A stretch of DNA of 64,000 nucleotides, taken from Austropuccinia psidii (taxonomy: Eukaryota > Basidiomycota > Pucciniomycetes > Pucciniales > Sphaerophragmiaceae). Every line of letters begins with the position of its first letter. The first letter of the stretch is position 1. A program made the position numbers and the translations under genes. The notes under the pieces are model-generated. The model was not told where the DNA came from. It did no database searches and was given only the letters and a program-made list of their open reading frames with translations. Of this stretch, positions 1-11,719 are shown piece after piece. The stretch spans positions 48,564,196 to 48,628,195 of the forward strand of contig JALGQZ010000003.1 in NCBI GenBank assembly GCA_023105745.1, written 5' to 3'.

Positions 1-1
1 G

Positions 2-982
2 AATACAGCTCTTCTGATATGGAATAGAGTAGTGTCATGGACTGGGATATTTACAAATATCATTAGTGATAGGGATCCCAAATTCACTTCAGCACTATGG
101 ACAAATCTTCACCAATTATTTGGCACTAAACTTTCTTTCTCTACAGCCTACCACCCACAAACTGATGGCCTGGCTGAAAGGATGATCCAAACCTTAGAGA
201 ACATGGTGAGAAGATTTTGTGCATATGGCCTTAAATTCAAAGATTGTGATGGATTTACCCATGATTGGTGTACTCTGTTGCCAGCACTGGAATTAGCATA
301 TAAAACATCAATCCATGCCAGTACCACTCAGACTCCTGCTATTCTAGAAAAAGGATGGAACCCCAAGTTACCCCAAGATTCCTTGAGGAAAGACTTAATT
401 GAAATACATCCCACAGCTGCTAGCTTCAAAGGAATGCTAGACAAAGCTAGAAAGCATGCAGTAAGGTGCATGGAGGACTCTTTTGCATATGCTAAGGACA
501 AATGGGATAAATCACATGCAAGACCAGATTTCAAAGTGGGGGACTTAGCTCTTGTATCCACCACTAACTTCAATAACATCAAAGGATGTAAAAAGCTGAA
601 AGACTCCTTTCCAGGACCTTTTGTTATTAAGGCCCTCCATGGAGAAAATGCTGTTGAAGTAGAGTTATCTGAGGAACTTAGCAATAAGCATCCTACATTT
701 CCAATCAGCTTGATAAAGCCATATAAATATAGTGATGCTGAAGAATTCCCCTTGAGGAATAAAGTTCCCCAAGCTATACCTCCTATGGAGTCATCTGGTA
801 GTATGAAAATTAACAAAGTTCTCAAAGAAAGAAAGTTGAGAACCAACAAAGTGAGGGAATACCTTGTTAGGTACAGTGACCCAACTTGTGAAGATGAATG
901 GTTGCCAGAAAAAGACATAACTGAAGCTAATAAACTTCTCAGAAGGTTCAGGCACACTAGAAATAACAATATTACAAATTAA
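2..982 (+). CDS. Chromovirus A: integrase C-terminal part and chromodomain (partial at left edge)
   Basis: This is the 3' end of a Ty3-type pol. The frame is open from base 2 and ends at 982, so the gene continues to the left of the window. It starts inside the integrase core: the second catalytic aspartate lies in ISDRDPKF and the catalytic glutamate in DGLAERM (GAA at 176-178), separated by 35 residues as in the DD35E core of the family. A basic tail follows, then a chromodomain-like stretch ([15 protein letters not shown]) that marks chromoviruses and in that clade targets insertion to chromatin. It is nearly identical to the same region of element B, but retains the glutamate that B has lost. 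No stop or frameshift is visible in the part shown. Confidence 0.9.
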   Translation, partial: NTALLIWNRVVSWTGIFTNIISDRDPKFTSALWTNLHQLFGTKLSFSTAYHPQTDGLAERMIQTLENMVRRFCAYGLKFKDCDGFTHDWCTLLPALELAYKTSIHASTTQTPAILEKGWNPKLPQDSLRKDLIEIHPTAASFKGMLDKARKHAVRCMEDSFAYAKDKWDKSHARPDFKVGDLALVSTTNFNNIKGCKKLKDSFPGPFVIKALHGENAVEVELSEELSNKHPTFPISLIKPYKYSDAEEFPLRNKVPQAIPPMESSGSMKINKVLKERKLRTNKVREYLVRYSDPTCEDEWLPEKDITEANKLLRRFRHTRNNNITN

Positions 983-1006
983 TATTCTTTTTTTAGCAGG
1001 AGGGAA

Positions 1007-2844
1007 TGTGAGCCTTAGAGGTATTTTCATATACCCAAAAGACCACAAATACAAAATTAACATATTAATATAAATAAAATAAATTTATTTATATTATTAA
1101 AATAAAAATCAAAATATAAATATAAAATTATATTAAAAATAAAAAAATTAATTACAATATAAAAATAAAAATACATTAAATTTTGTAAGTGTAAAATTAC
1201 ATTTATACTTGAAAAAATTAAGTAAAAATGAAATTTTAACAAAATTGTGAAAAAATAAATAAATTTGGAAAAAATCTAAATAAAAATCATTACAACTTTT
1301 TATCCAATAAATAAACATGTAAAAATTATTTCACCATTGGATTCCTCATAAAAAATCAGGTGGGGTCACCTCTGAGTGAAATTCTTGTAACTCAACTCTA
1401 AATAAGCTTAAATTAAGTTTTTAGTATTTTCAATACAAAAGTTGAAAATCCTCAAAACTTTAATTTAATTCACACCACATGTGGTGTTAACCATCAAATT
1501 TTTTGTTCAAATTGAGGTGTTGTGTTTAGTTTAGAAGTTATGAGGAATTGAAGTATTTTCAATTGAATTCAATTGAAATGTCAAAATGTGCGTGTGTATT
1601 ACATAAGTGAACTTTGATTTACATATGAGGTGTCAATTATTACTGTATTGTACTGTACAATTGAATTGAATTACATATGTAAATTATAAGTATAATACAT
1701 GATGAGGAATTAAAGGAAAAATAAATTGGAAAGATTAAATTTGGGGGGGAAAAGGAACTCCAGCTCTAAGGGGGAGCTAGACCCCCAAAATCCTTGCTGA
1801 CAGGCATGGGATGTCAAAATTCACGCAAAAGTTCATCACTTTTGGCCTGGAATTGAGTTACAGGGTCTGTGGACTCAATTGATGATGAGGTTTTGATACC
1901 AACTGGGGTAGTTTTAGCTGTTGCCAAGAGGGTAAAACTACCCTTAAGATAAAACAATCATAGTAAAAACAGCTTCAACTGGTTTTTACGCCTCTGAAAC
2001 ACATTCTGACGTGTTTTGAAGGCTCTAGGCCTGGTATTGCTATAGTAATGGCTGATTTAAGGGTCTAAAATGGCTAAAAATGGCAAAATTTGGCTTAAAC
2101 CAGCCCTTTTTTGGTCTAAACCAGGGTCCAATGATGCCATAATTGGCTTTTCTGTTGTCAGACTGTTTTTCACGACTGACAAGAGTAAATTTTTCTTTTG
2201 GAGTAAGAGAATTGATGGCTATAAAAGGATATCTTCTTTGCCCCACTTTTCTCTTCATGTTAGAATCTTTTCCTTTTATAATTAGTTTAAACATTGTTAA
2301 ACCAATCAATAAAAGATTCCAACCACCTTTCTTATATTATTTTAAGCCTTTCAACCACGTGAAAAAATCATTATAATCACTGTTTGTAACTCTTATAATC
2401 ATTTTTACCCCTGAACCGCCCCAAAAGTGAATTAAAGCATCTTTCATCACTGTAAACTTTGTCACTTTGTTTCCAAATTCACTCTGGTCACTTTTGGGCC
2501 TGTTTTCTCTTTAATATTCTTTTTAAAGACTTTTTTCTTTAATTAATTGCTTGCGGTTCTTTGCTCAATTAATTCCAATTGAAATTGCTCTTAAAGAAAT
2601 TTCTTTTGTAGCCTTAAAATATCTCTTGTAGAGTATTTTTTGGATAAATTTTTATTGTTGGTAAAACAATAAATTTTTATAATATTATTGGTTTATACTA
2701 ATAAAGCTATAAGCAATAAAATTGGTGTGTTTTCTCTTAAAAATAATATTTCTTACTATTTTTAATTGATTTTTACCTTATACAAATTTTGAGGACAGGA
2801 AAAGTACTTGATTTTTAATCAAAGTTTCATATCCACACCTTACA
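1007..2844 (+). repeat. 3' LTR of chromovirus A
   Basis: The 1838 bp LTR starts TGTGAGCC directly after a purine-rich tract (GCAGGAGGGAA, 996-1006) and ends CCTTACA. It aligns along its length with both LTRs of element B but with more differences, so A is an older or different lineage of the same family. A TATAAAAG box lies at 2220-2227. The matching 5' LTR is outside the window, so the target duplication cannot be checked. The following 91 bp (2845-2935) hold no gene and are the flank into which the reverse D-type LTR was inserted. Confidence 0.9.
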
Positions 2845-2935
2845 AATCTACTTTATTCTTATCATTCAAATACTACTGTTTGTATGAATGGAAGATGCAT
2901 TTCTCTAGAATTTTCTTCATGGGTCTGAGGTAGTT

Positions 2936-2954
2936 TATAACATTTGTCTATGAC
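2936..2954 (-). repeat. Left tip of a reverse D-type solo LTR, cut off by element C
   Basis: Fourteen of 19 bases match the reverse complement of the D-family LTR end (TGTAAGATGTGACTATGAA). The rest of this LTR continues at 25432 after element C. The preceding TAGTT (2931-2935) pairs with TAGCT at 27296-27300, an imperfect 5 bp target duplication. Confidence 0.7.
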
Positions 2955-3460
2955 TGTGAGCCTGTGAGGTATGTATGACATACCCATAGGCCAAAAATAA
3001 CTTTATACACAGTTGACTTAGTCTTGAACATACTTATCAATTGGATTGAAAATGAAAAATAACAAAAAATAAGTATAACTTTTTTTGGATAAACAAAGCT
3101 ATAATTGTTATGTCACTTTCGGATTCTACTCCAAAAATAACCCAGGGTAGACCCATAGGGTGTTGTGCCCAAAAATGGTTATTTATTATGTTATTAGAAT
3201 ATTTAAGAATCTTGCAGTACAATTGAAAGCTTTTTAACAATTTTTCAAATTGTTAAGTTTAAGATTAAATGAGCTTAAATTTAAAGTTGCATAAGGTTTA
3301 TGCAAGCTTACCAAAATTTTAGCTAAAATTGAGGTGTTATACATATTTACAAAATTAGCTGAGTATTTTACATACAGAATGTAAACTCTGCATGAGCTCA
3401 ATTTAAAAGGGCTTTAAGCCATAGTATGGCTTTAGATAAATAAAAGGGCAAAACCACACA
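2955..3460 (+). repeat. 5' LTR of element C, first piece
   Basis: Bases 1-506 of the C LTR, matching 23301 onward in the 3' LTR. It stops at ACACA (3456-3460), the left copy of the target duplication of element B, and resumes after 13546. Confidence 0.9.
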
Positions 3461-5296
3461 TGTGAGCCTTAGAGGTAATTTCATATACCCAAAAGACCAC
3501 AAATATAAAAAATAACATATTAATATAAATAAAATAAATTTATTTATATTATTAAAATAAAAATAAAAAATATAAATATAAAATTATATTAAAAATAAAA
3601 AATTAATTATAATTTAAAAATAAAATTACTTTAAATTTTGTAAATATAAAATTACATTTATACTTGAAAAATTTAAGTAAAAATGAAATTTTAACAAAAT
3701 TGTGAAAAAATAAATAAATTTGGAAAAAAGTTAAATAAAATTTATTATAACTTTTTATCCAATAAATAAACATATAAATTTTATTTCACCATTGGATTCC
3801 TCATAAAAAATCAGGTGGGGTCACCTCTGAGTGAAATTTTTGTAACTCAACTCTAAATAAGCTTAAATTAAGTTTTTAGTATTTTCAATACAAAAGTTGA
3901 AAATCCTCAAAACCTTAATTTAATTCACACCACATGTGGTGTTAACCATCAATTTTTGTGTTAAAATTGAGGTGTTGTGTTTAGTTTAGAAGTTATGAGG
4001 AATTGAAGTATTTTCAATTGAATTCAATTGAAATGTCAAAATGTGCGCGTGTATTACATAAGTGAACTTTGATTTACATATGAGGTGTCAATTATTACTG
4101 TATTGTACTGTACAATTGAATTGAATTACATGTGTAAATTATAAGTATAATACATGATGAGGAATTAAAAGAAAAATAAATTGGAAAGATTAAATTTGGG
4201 GGGGAAAAGGAACTCCAGCTCTAAGGGGGAGCTAGACCCCCAAAATCCTTGCTGACAGGCGTGGGATGTCAAAATTCACGCAAAAGTTCATCACTTTTGG
4301 CCTGGAATTGAGTTACAGGGTCTGTGGACTCAATTGATGATGAGGTTTTGATACCAACTGGGGTAGTTTTAGCTGTTGCCAAGAAGGTAAAACTACCCTT
4401 AAGATAAAACAATCATAATAAAAACAGTTTTAACTGGTTTCTACGCCTCTGACACACATTCTGACGTGTTTTGAAGGCTCTAGGCCTGGTATTGCTATAG
4501 TAATGGCTGATTTAAGGGTCTAAAATGGCTAAAAATGGCTAAAAATGGCTTAAACCAGCCCTTTTTGGTCTAAACCAGGGTTCAATGATGCCATAATTGG
4601 CTTTTCTGTTGTCAGATTGTTTTTCACGACTGACAAGAGTAAATTTTACTTTTGGAGTAAGAGAATTGATGGCTATAAAAGAATGTCTTCTTTGCCCCAC
4701 TTTTCTCTTCATGTTAGAATCTTTTCCTTTTATTAATTAGTTTAAAACTGTTAAACCAATCAATCAAAGATTCCAACCACCACTTTTAAATCATTTTAAT
4801 CCTTTTAACCACGTGAAAAAATCATTATAATCATTGTTTGTAACTCTTATAATCATTTTTGCCCCTGAACCACCCCAAAAGTGAATTAAAGCATCTTTCA
4901 TCACTGTTAACTTTGTCACTTTGTTTCCAAATTCACTCTGGTCACTTTTGGGCGTGTTTTCTCTTTAATATTCTTTTTAAAGAATTTGTTCTTTAATTAA
5001 TTGCTTGCAGTTCTTTGCTCAATTAATTCCAATTGAAATTGCTCTTGAAGAAATTTCTTTTGTAGCCTTAAAATATCTCTTGTAGAGTATTTTTTGGATA
5101 AATCTTTATTGTTGGTAAAACAATAAATTTTTATATTATTGTTTTATACTAATAAAGTTATAAACAATAAAATTGGCGTGTTTTCTCTTAAAAATAATAT
5201 TTCATACTATTTTTAACTGAATTTTTACCTTATACAAATTTTGAGGACAGGAAAAGTACTTGATTTTTAATCAAAGTTTCATATCCACACCTTACA
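3461..5296 (+). repeat. 5' LTR of element B
   Basis: This 1836 bp LTR runs from TGTGAGCC to CCTTACA. Near its start an AT-only inverted repeat (TAATATAAATAAA facing TTTATTTATATTA) could form a hairpin and is kept in A and in both B LTRs. It has one more copy of the decamer CTAAAAATGG than the 3' LTR (around 4528-4547). Confidence 0.95.
4674..4681 (+). promoter_or_regulatory. TATA box of the B-family LTR
   Basis: TATAAAAG within GATGGCTATAAAAG, about 1.2 kb into the LTR. The same box is at 2220-2227 in A and near 12922 in the 3' LTR of B. It would place the transcription start, and so the U3/R border, roughly 25-35 bp downstream. Motif-based; no transcript evidence is available. Confidence 0.5.
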
Positions 5297-5298
5297 TT

Positions 5299-5314
5299 TG
5301 GGGGCCCAGCCGTG
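5299..5314 (+). other. Primer-binding site of element B
   Basis: TGGGGGCCCAGCCGTG starts two bases after the LTR end, where reverse transcription is primed by a tRNA whose 3' end would read ...GGCCCCCA. Equivalents are TGGGGCCTGGCCAT after 15203 (C), TGGGGGCCTGGCCGTG after 35816 (D), and on the minus strand TGAGGGCCCGGCCGTG before 47041 (E). The tRNA was not identified. Confidence 0.7.
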
Positions 5315-5521
5315 ATATTTTACCTGTGACATATTTTTTTTACTCTTTTTAAATCTTTTTTCTTATATTGAAAAATTTAAAAACATATAAAAAATACTTA
5401 TAATCCAAAAAAATCCTTAAAAAATAATTTTTTTTCATATTATAAGTGAGGCTTATATTTTTATTTCTTTTTTGAAATAACCTTTTTTTACTTAATTAAT
5501 TGGCTTTTTCATTAATTTTAG

Positions 5522-6435
5522 TGTCTGACAACGTGGTAAGACAAGAAAACATTGAAACAGCCTCAACAGTAACCAGCATTATCCCTGCCAGTACTGCTAA
5601 TTCTGATCATAATAGTACTGTTATTGTGACTCAAAATAATCAACCTGAACCAATATCTTCTGAATTAATTAACTTGGATATAAGTAATACACTTCAGAAA
5701 GCCAAAAATTTGGCCAATAGTAAGTTTTTGACGTAAAAATACTATTTTAAGCCTTTTTTAACCATAATTATGCCTTCAACCAGGTCAGGAGCCAGCTACA
5801 ACCCCTCAAGCAGCTCCCAAAAAGGTAATAGACGTGATTATGGCAGAGGCCAACCAGGTACAGAAGGAAAAGGGTCAGTTGATGACTTCCACACAACAAT
5901 AAATTGTCCAATTCTGAAGCTGATGACACTATTTTACCTTTAAAAAGAGCTGACACCGCCACAAGAAGCCTCAGTGGACATTTACAAAGCCAGCCAGAAG
6001 GCTTACAACAATGCACTTCAGTACAAAGAGTACCAGATCCTTGCAGATCTGTGGAGAAACTGCATGAATTCATACCTAACTGTAAGAAAATTCTTGGGCC
6101 ATCCCAACACTTGCAAATTGCTCAATGGATGGCATCAATTGATGGAGAAGAAAAACATGATGCTTTTGACACTGGAATGGAGGAAAAACAACCCTCCACC
6201 ACCAAAACCAGTGCCAAAAACAGCCCCAGTGGCCAGCAGCAGCAATTCCAATGTGAAAAAGCAGCCACAACCTCCAAACAAGGGCAAAGGGAAGGCACAA
6301 GCTCCAAAACCTTACAGCCAGGGCTACAGGATTCCAAAGATTCAACAGGATGCCATGGAAAATGTATTTCAGATGGCCAGAACCATGATGGAATTACAAA
6401 AGAAGGAGGAAGCCAGATTAAAGTTCCAGAAATGA
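5522..6435 (+). CDS. Element B ORF1, conserved spliced ORF upstream of Gag
   Basis: I do not recognise this protein, but it recurs in every chromovirus here. Model: leader exon 5522-5719 (after TTTTAG, before GTAAGT), intron 5720-5947 (CTGAT branch-like site, AAAAAG acceptor), body 5948-6435. The phases join in frame. The body has a helical N-terminal part ([25 protein letters not shown]), a lysine/proline-rich basic middle ([10 protein letters not shown]), the conserved YRIPK, and a tail with MARTMMEL and charged residues, ending at TGA 6435. An alternative donor at 5825 would instead use ATG 5770 (MPSTRSG), also in frame. No ATG is visible for the leader exon, so the first exon may lie in the LTR. 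The body overlaps gag-pol, which is at -1. Nucleic-acid binding is only a guess from the basic middle. Confidence 0.6.
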
Positions 6436-9400
6436 TTTCTGATATATTTGATTCCATCCCAGAGTTGTATGATGCTATAAATGACGTGAAAAAACATCTT
6501 TCTGATAAAAATGAATCCATTTGTAACAACATTAAAACAAACAACCTGAGTCTGTGCCAAATTAATGAAACACTTATGTGTTTTGAAAAAGTTTTAAGAA
6601 CAATTAAAAATTCTAATAATGACAATTCTTCTAACATTAAAATAAATGAACAATCTGCCATTATTAAAGAATTAACAGATAAATATTCTAAATTCAATAT
6701 TGATGACATGATTGAAACAAGAATTAAACAAGCCATAAATATTATCAAGACAGATAACAAGAAAGTCCTTGATGACATTTCAAATTCATTTACTGAAGTA
6801 AAGACATATACCATTGCCTTGAAAAAGTGTTTTGATGCTTCACAAGAAGAAGTATCAAAATTATCAATGAAATTGAATCAAGTCACTGCTGATAATACAA
6901 GACAGACAGAGTTATGGCAAGAACTGACACATAAGGAAGACATGTATAAAATTGAAGTAATAAATTTAATACAAAGCTTCCAACATGAATACAGAAATTC
7001 CCAAAGGTGTAGCAACAGTAAAATGAATGACATTGAACAAATACTGAACACCTTACCAAGAATGTCTACACCTCTAAATCAAAATGAGGGCACAAGAATT
7101 TCAAATCCACAAGTATTGGATCCTGATAATTCACAATTAAAAAATGAATTATCCACTTCTTTTCATAACTTGGAACCATCAATGGGCCAAGCACTCTTGA
7201 AAGAAGTTCCAAAACTTAAAGAATGGCCTCACTTCAGTGGTGAAGGAGAATATGACCATATGGAATTCATTAGAGGTATTGACATGATCAAAGAGGATTT
7301 TGAATTACCAGACAGATTGGTAACAGCCAGGTTTAACACCTTGTTTACCAGATCAGCTCACAGATGGTACATCAAAATAAGACAAGCACATAGACACCAG
7401 AGTTGGACTTGGTGGAAAACCCAAATCATCAACAAATGGGCAAATGATGCTTGGAGGTTTAAAGTTGAAACAGCCTTTGAATCTGCCAAATTTAATGCTG
7501 ATCAAGACAAAGCTTTACCATGGTTTTGCCAACAAAAGGACAGATTAACAGCATTATATCCTGACATGTCAGAATTTATGATCCATAGAAAAATTCTGAG
7601 ACAATGTGGAGGTGACTTAGAGCATGCTGTCAAAAGCAGGACTACTGAACAATCTTCAGCAGAGGATATTATCAATATACTAGAAGAAGTAACCACCAGA
7701 ACCAAAATTGGTTCTAGTAGGGTGAATCTTAAAACAAGGTTTAATACACCTTGGAAAGATTCTGTGGACAAAAACCCCAAAGAAAATTCTAGTAATATTA
7801 AATATAAATCTGCAGATACAGTCAGAAAATGCCATATTTGCCAAAGCACCACCCATTTAGCCAATACATGTCCAAAAAGGGGGAAAATCAATGAAATTGA
7901 CATTGAAAAAGAACCAGATGTTGAAAAAGAAGACATAATTGAAGACAATTCAGATGATAAGTCATCCATATTCTCTGAATCTTCAAAAGATATAGAAAAT
8001 ATTAATGCCACTTTTGACATCATGGAATCTTATTCCCACTTACCACAATTGAGCAATGGTCAAGTTGATTTATCAAAAGTTCAAGATGCACAACTTATGA
8101 AGACAAAACCAAACAGAGGAAAAGGTTATACAGCTGGTAACTCCTGTATAACAGAAGTGGTGATTGACAACAAACCCACCAAACTTTTGCTTGACCCAGG
8201 AGCCTTCTGCTCTTGTGTTGGAAAATCTTTTCTTAAGACTTGTGTACCAAATTTTGAAGACCAATTGTTACCAATTGATGGTATAAAATTCAACAGTGCA
8301 AGTAACCCAATGAAAGCATTAGGAATCTTTGAGACCAATGTCATATTCCCACACATAAATGGGAATTTAAGGATCACAGTTGAATTTGTTGTTATGGAAA
8401 ATTGCTCTAGTACCCATTTTATATTGGGAAATGACTATTTAATCATGTATGGGATAGATTTACATAATAACAAAGACAGATACTTTACAATTGGAGACAA
8501 TAAGCGCCAGAAATTTGCCTTTTTACCCTTTAAAAGACAAATTACAGTAAACAAAGTATCACCAGTCAACTTAGAGTTAGAGAAATTCAAGTCTGAACAG
8601 TTAAATGAGGCTGAAATAAGCCTTCATCTGACTGATAAGCAAGAAAATGAACTTTCTTCCCTTTTGTATGACCACAGAGGAGCATTTGCTACAGACAAAG
8701 AACCCCTGGGAGCAATTATTGGTCATGAAGTTGACATCATTCTTAACATTGAGAGACCTTATCCACCACTCTTAAGAAGACCTGCTTATCCAGCAAGTCC
8801 AAAATCAAGAGAAGCTCTAGAAATTCATATCAAAGAACTTCTAGACCTTGGTGTAATAAGAAAAGTAGGCCACAATGAGGAAGTAGAAATAACTACACCA
8901 GTCATAGTGGCGTGGCATAATGGAAAATCCAGAATGGTTGGGGACTTTAGAGCTCTGAGCACTTACACTGTTCCAGACAGATACCCAATACCAAAAATCC
9001 AAATTGCCCTTACTCAAATATCTCAAGCAGTGTATATAACCACTATGGATGCCCTTAAAGGATTCCATCAAAATGTAGTAACACCAAGAGCAAGAAAATA
9101 CTTGAGAATTATTGTTCATTGTGGAGTGTATGAATACTTAAGGATGCCCTTTGGTATCAAAAATGCACCTTCACACTTCCAAAGAATGATGAATGAAATC
9201 TTCCCTGAAGAACTCTCAGAGGGATGGTTAATCATTTACATTGATGACATTATTATCTGTTCAAAGACTTGGGAGGAGCACATGTACAGATTATCAAGAG
9301 TTTTGACAAAAATCCAATCAGTAAACATGAAAATCTCCTTGAAGAAATGTCATTTTGGATTTAAAGAACTTAAGGCACTAGGACATGTTGTATCTGGTTT

Positions 9401-11696
9401 GTCCCTTGGAATTGATAAAAACAAAGTTGCAGCAGTATTGTTAAAACCCATGCCTCAGAATAAGAAGGAAATTCAGTCATTCTTAGGTTTTGCAGGATAT
9501 TACAGGCAACACATTAAAGACTTTGCATCCATAGCAAGACCACTTTATAAGTTGTGTGACAAAGACACAGTATTTGAGATGACTGTTGACAGAGTCAAAG
9601 CTTTTGAGTCTCTAAGAGAAGCATTGACCACTGCTCCACTCTTACTGATGCCAGACTTTAAATTGCCTTTCAAACTGTATATTGATGCATCAGGGGATGG
9701 ACTAGGTGCTGCACTTCACCAAGTTCAGATCATAAATGACAAACCTGTAGAAGGACCAATATGTTTCATATCCAGGCAAATCAAACCAACTGAAGCCAGA
9801 TATGGAGCAAGTCAAATGGAATGTCTATGCCTTGTCTGGGCCTTAGAGAAATTGAGCTATTTCTTAGAGGGATGTGTTTTTGAAGTAATAACAGATTGTA
9901 CAGCTGTGAAATCACTTTTGAACATGAAAACACCTAACAGACACATTCTCAGATGGCAAATAGCCATACAAGAATACAAAGGCAATATGACTATTGTTCA
10001 TAAGGATGGGAATATTCATAAGAATGCAGATGGACTAAGCAGATGGCCATTACCAAATAACATTGATAATCCTGCTTATGTTCCAGAAGAAGCTTCACCA
10101 CAAATTACAATAGAAGGAATAAGTGTTACAGACTTGAACACCACCTTCTTTGAAGAAGTCAGAAATAGTTACACTCAAGATAAGAATTGTAGCATCTTAT
10201 GCCAATTACTTAACAAAGACTGTAAAGACAACTCTCTAATACATGCCTTGGATGAAGTATGGAGAAAATCTTATAATGAAGGGAGATTTCACCTACTGGA
10301 TGGTATAATTTACCACAGAACCAAGCACACATGTGTCATGACAGTTGTAGACAGGTCATTAATCAATCTTGTACTGAAAGAATGCCATGATAGTCCCTTT
10401 TCAGGACATCTTTCTGAGGACAGAACAAGAGAGAAAGTAAAGACCTGCATATGGTGGCCAATGTGGCAAAAAGATGTTGCAGAATATTGCAAAACCTGTG
10501 ACAGATGCCAAAAGGCAAATAAATCCACTGGCAAAAGACTTGGAAATATGATGAAAATCCAAGAACCAAACAGACCTTGGGAAATTGTCCATATGGATTG
10601 GGTAACTGGCCTACCACCAGGAGGTGACAGGAGCTATAATGCTTGCCTAGTAATTGTGGACAGATTCAGTAAAACTCCAATCTTTTTACCATGTCACAAA
10701 GATGATACAGCCATGGATACAGCTCTTCTGATATGGAATAGAGTAGTGTCATGGACTGGGATATTTACAAATATCATCAGTGATAGAGATCCCAAATTCA
10801 CTTCAGCACTATGGACAAATCTTCACCAATTATTTGGCACTAAACTGTCTTTCTCTACAGCCTACCACCCACAAACTGATGGCCTGGCTAAAAGAATGAT
10901 CCAAACCTTAGAGGACATGGTGAGAAGATTTTGTGCATATGGCCTTGAATTCAAAGATTGTGATGGATTTACCCATGATTGGTGTACTCTGTTACCAGCA
11001 CTGGAATTAGCAGATAAAACATCAATCCATTCCAGTACCAATCAGACTCCTGCTATTCTAGAAAAAGGATGGAACCCCAAGTTACCCCAAGATTCCTTGA
11101 GGAAAGACTTAATTGAAATACATCCCACAGCTGCTAGCTTCAAAGGAATGCTAGACAAAGCTAGAAAGCATGCAGTGAGATTCATGGAGGACTCTTTTGC
11201 ATATGCTAAAGACAAATGGGATAAATCTCATGCAACTCCAGATTTCAAAGTGGGGGACCTAGTTCTTGTATCCACCACTAACTTCAATAACATCAAAGGA
11301 TGTAAAAAGTTAAAAGACTCCTTTGCAGGACCTTTTGTGATTAAGGCCCTCCATGGAGAAAATGCTGTTGAAGTAGAGTTATCTGAAGAACTTAGCAATA
11401 AGCACCCTACATTTCCAGTAAGCTTGATAAAGCCATACAAATCTAGTGATGCTGAGAAATTTCCCTTGAGGAATAAGATTCCCCAAGTTATACCTCCTAT
11501 TGAGACATCTGGTACTAAGAAAATAACCAAAGTTCTTAAAGAAAGGAAATTAAGAACCAAGAAAGTAAGGGAATACCTTGTTAGGTACAGTGACCCAACT
11601 TGTGAAGATGAATGGTTAGAAGAGAAAGATATACCAGAAGCCACCAAACTCCTGAGGAGATTCAGACACACTAGAAACACCAATATTACAAAGTAA
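5904..11696 (+). CDS. Element B Gag-Pol polyprotein frame (Ty3-type chromovirus)
   Basis: An open frame of 1930 codons. The first ~177 codons overlap ORF1, and the frame begins at a TTG rather than an ATG, so the true start is unsettled. Order: coiled-coil-like segment; Gag capsid-like domain (~430-600, [10 protein letters not shown]); CCHC knuckle [14 protein letters not shown] (~645); aspartic protease (~763); reverse transcriptase with YIDD (~1112); RNase H with [11 protein letters not shown] and D residues and NADGLSRW; integrase with HHCC zinc motif (~1492-1535), D in HMDWVTG and D in ISDRDPK; C-terminal chromodomain (~1860-1920). Two active sites deviate. The protease has DPG (CCA at 8196-8198) where E and D have DSG and DTG. 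The integrase glutamate is lysine (AAA at 10890-10892) where A, D and E have GAA. The copy may therefore be inactive in cis despite its open frame. Confidence 0.92.
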   Translation: MSNSEADDTILPLKRADTATRSLSGHLQSQPEGLQQCTSVQRVPDPCRSVEKLHEFIPNCKKILGPSQHLQIAQWMASIDGEEKHDAFDTGMEEKQPSTTKTSAKNSPSGQQQQFQCEKAATTSKQGQREGTSSKTLQPGLQDSKDSTGCHGKCISDGQNHDGITKEGGSQIKVPEMISDIFDSIPELYDAINDVKKHLSDKNESICNNIKTNNLSLCQINETLMCFEKVLRTIKNSNNDNSSNIKINEQSAIIKELTDKYSKFNIDDMIETRIKQAINIIKTDNKKVLDDISNSFTEVKTYTIALKKCFDASQEEVSKLSMKLNQVTADNTRQTELWQELTHKEDMYKIEVINLIQSFQHEYRNSQRCSNSKMNDIEQILNTLPRMSTPLNQNEGTRISNPQVLDPDNSQLKNELSTSFHNLEPSMGQALLKEVPKLKEWPHFSGEGEYDHMEFIRGIDMIKEDFELPDRLVTARFNTLFTRSAHRWYIKIRQAHRHQSWTWWKTQIINKWANDAWRFKVETAFESAKFNADQDKALPWFCQQKDRLTALYPDMSEFMIHRKILRQCGGDLEHAVKSRTTEQSSAEDIINILEEVTTRTKIGSSRVNLKTRFNTPWKDSVDKNPKENSSNIKYKSADTVRKCHICQSTTHLANTCPKRGKINEIDIEKEPDVEKEDIIEDNSDDKSSIFSESSKDIENINATFDIMESYSHLPQLSNGQVDLSKVQDAQLMKTKPNRGKGYTAGNSCITEVVIDNKPTKLLLDPGAFCSCVGKSFLKTCVPNFEDQLLPIDGIKFNSASNPMKALGIFETNVIFPHINGNLRITVEFVVMENCSSTHFILGNDYLIMYGIDLHNNKDRYFTIGDNKRQKFAFLPFKRQITVNKVSPVNLELEKFKSEQLNEAEISLHLTDKQENELSSLLYDHRGAFATDKEPLGAIIGHEVDIILNIERPYPPLLRRPAYPASPKSREALEIHIKELLDLGVIRKVGHNEEVEITTPVIVAWHNGKSRMVGDFRALSTYTVPDRYPIPKIQIALTQISQAVYITTMDALKGFHQNVVTPRARKYLRIIVHCGVYEYLRMPFGIKNAPSHFQRMMNEIFPEELSEGWLIIYIDDIIICSKTWEEHMYRLSRVLTKIQSVNMKISLKKCHFGFKELKALGHVVSGLSLGIDKNKVAAVLLKPMPQNKKEIQSFLGFAGYYRQHIKDFASIARPLYKLCDKDTVFEMTVDRVKAFESLREALTTAPLLLMPDFKLPFKLYIDASGDGLGAALHQVQIINDKPVEGPICFISRQIKPTEARYGASQMECLCLVWALEKLSYFLEGCVFEVITDCTAVKSLLNMKTPNRHILRWQIAIQEYKGNMTIVHKDGNIHKNADGLSRWPLPNNIDNPAYVPEEASPQITIEGISVTDLNTTFFEEVRNSYTQDKNCSILCQLLNKDCKDNSLIHALDEVWRKSYNEGRFHLLDGIIYHRTKHTCVMTVVDRSLINLVLKECHDSPFSGHLSEDRTREKVKTCIWWPMWQKDVAEYCKTCDRCQKANKSTGKRLGNMMKIQEPNRPWEIVHMDWVTGLPPGGDRSYNACLVIVDRFSKTPIFLPCHKDDTAMDTALLIWNRVVSWTGIFTNIISDRDPKFTSALWTNLHQLFGTKLSFSTAYHPQTDGLAKRMIQTLEDMVRRFCAYGLEFKDCDGFTHDWCTLLPALELADKTSIHSSTNQTPAILEKGWNPKLPQDSLRKDLIEIHPTAASFKGMLDKARKHAVRFMEDSFAYAKDKWDKSHATPDFKVGDLVLVSTTNFNNIKGCKKLKDSFAGPFVIKALHGENAVEVELSEELSNKHPTFPVSLIKPYKSSDAEKFPLRNKIPQVIPPIETSGTKKITKVLKERKLRTKKVREYLVRYSDPTCEDEWLEEKDIPEATKLLRRFRHTRNTNITK

Positions 11697-11704
11697 TATT
11701 CTTG

Positions 11705-11719
11705 TTTAGGGGGAGGGAA
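11705..11719 (+). other. Polypurine tract of element B
   Basis: TTTAGGGGGAGGGAA abuts the 3' LTR, the expected plus-strand primer site of an LTR retrotransposon. Element A has the counterpart GCAGGAGGGAA at 996-1006. Confidence 0.75.

Noticed and set aside
2070..2376. Overlapping open frames in the LTR of A on both strands
   Set aside because: They lie within LTR sequence shared with B, differ in frame between copies, and show no domain.
6435..6445. Canonical -1 ribosomal slippery heptamer at the ORF1/gag-pol overlap
   Set aside because: The overlap ends in B (AAAGTTCCAGAAATGA), E and D contain no X-XXY-YYZ heptamer in the ORF1 frame, so I do not claim programmed slippage.
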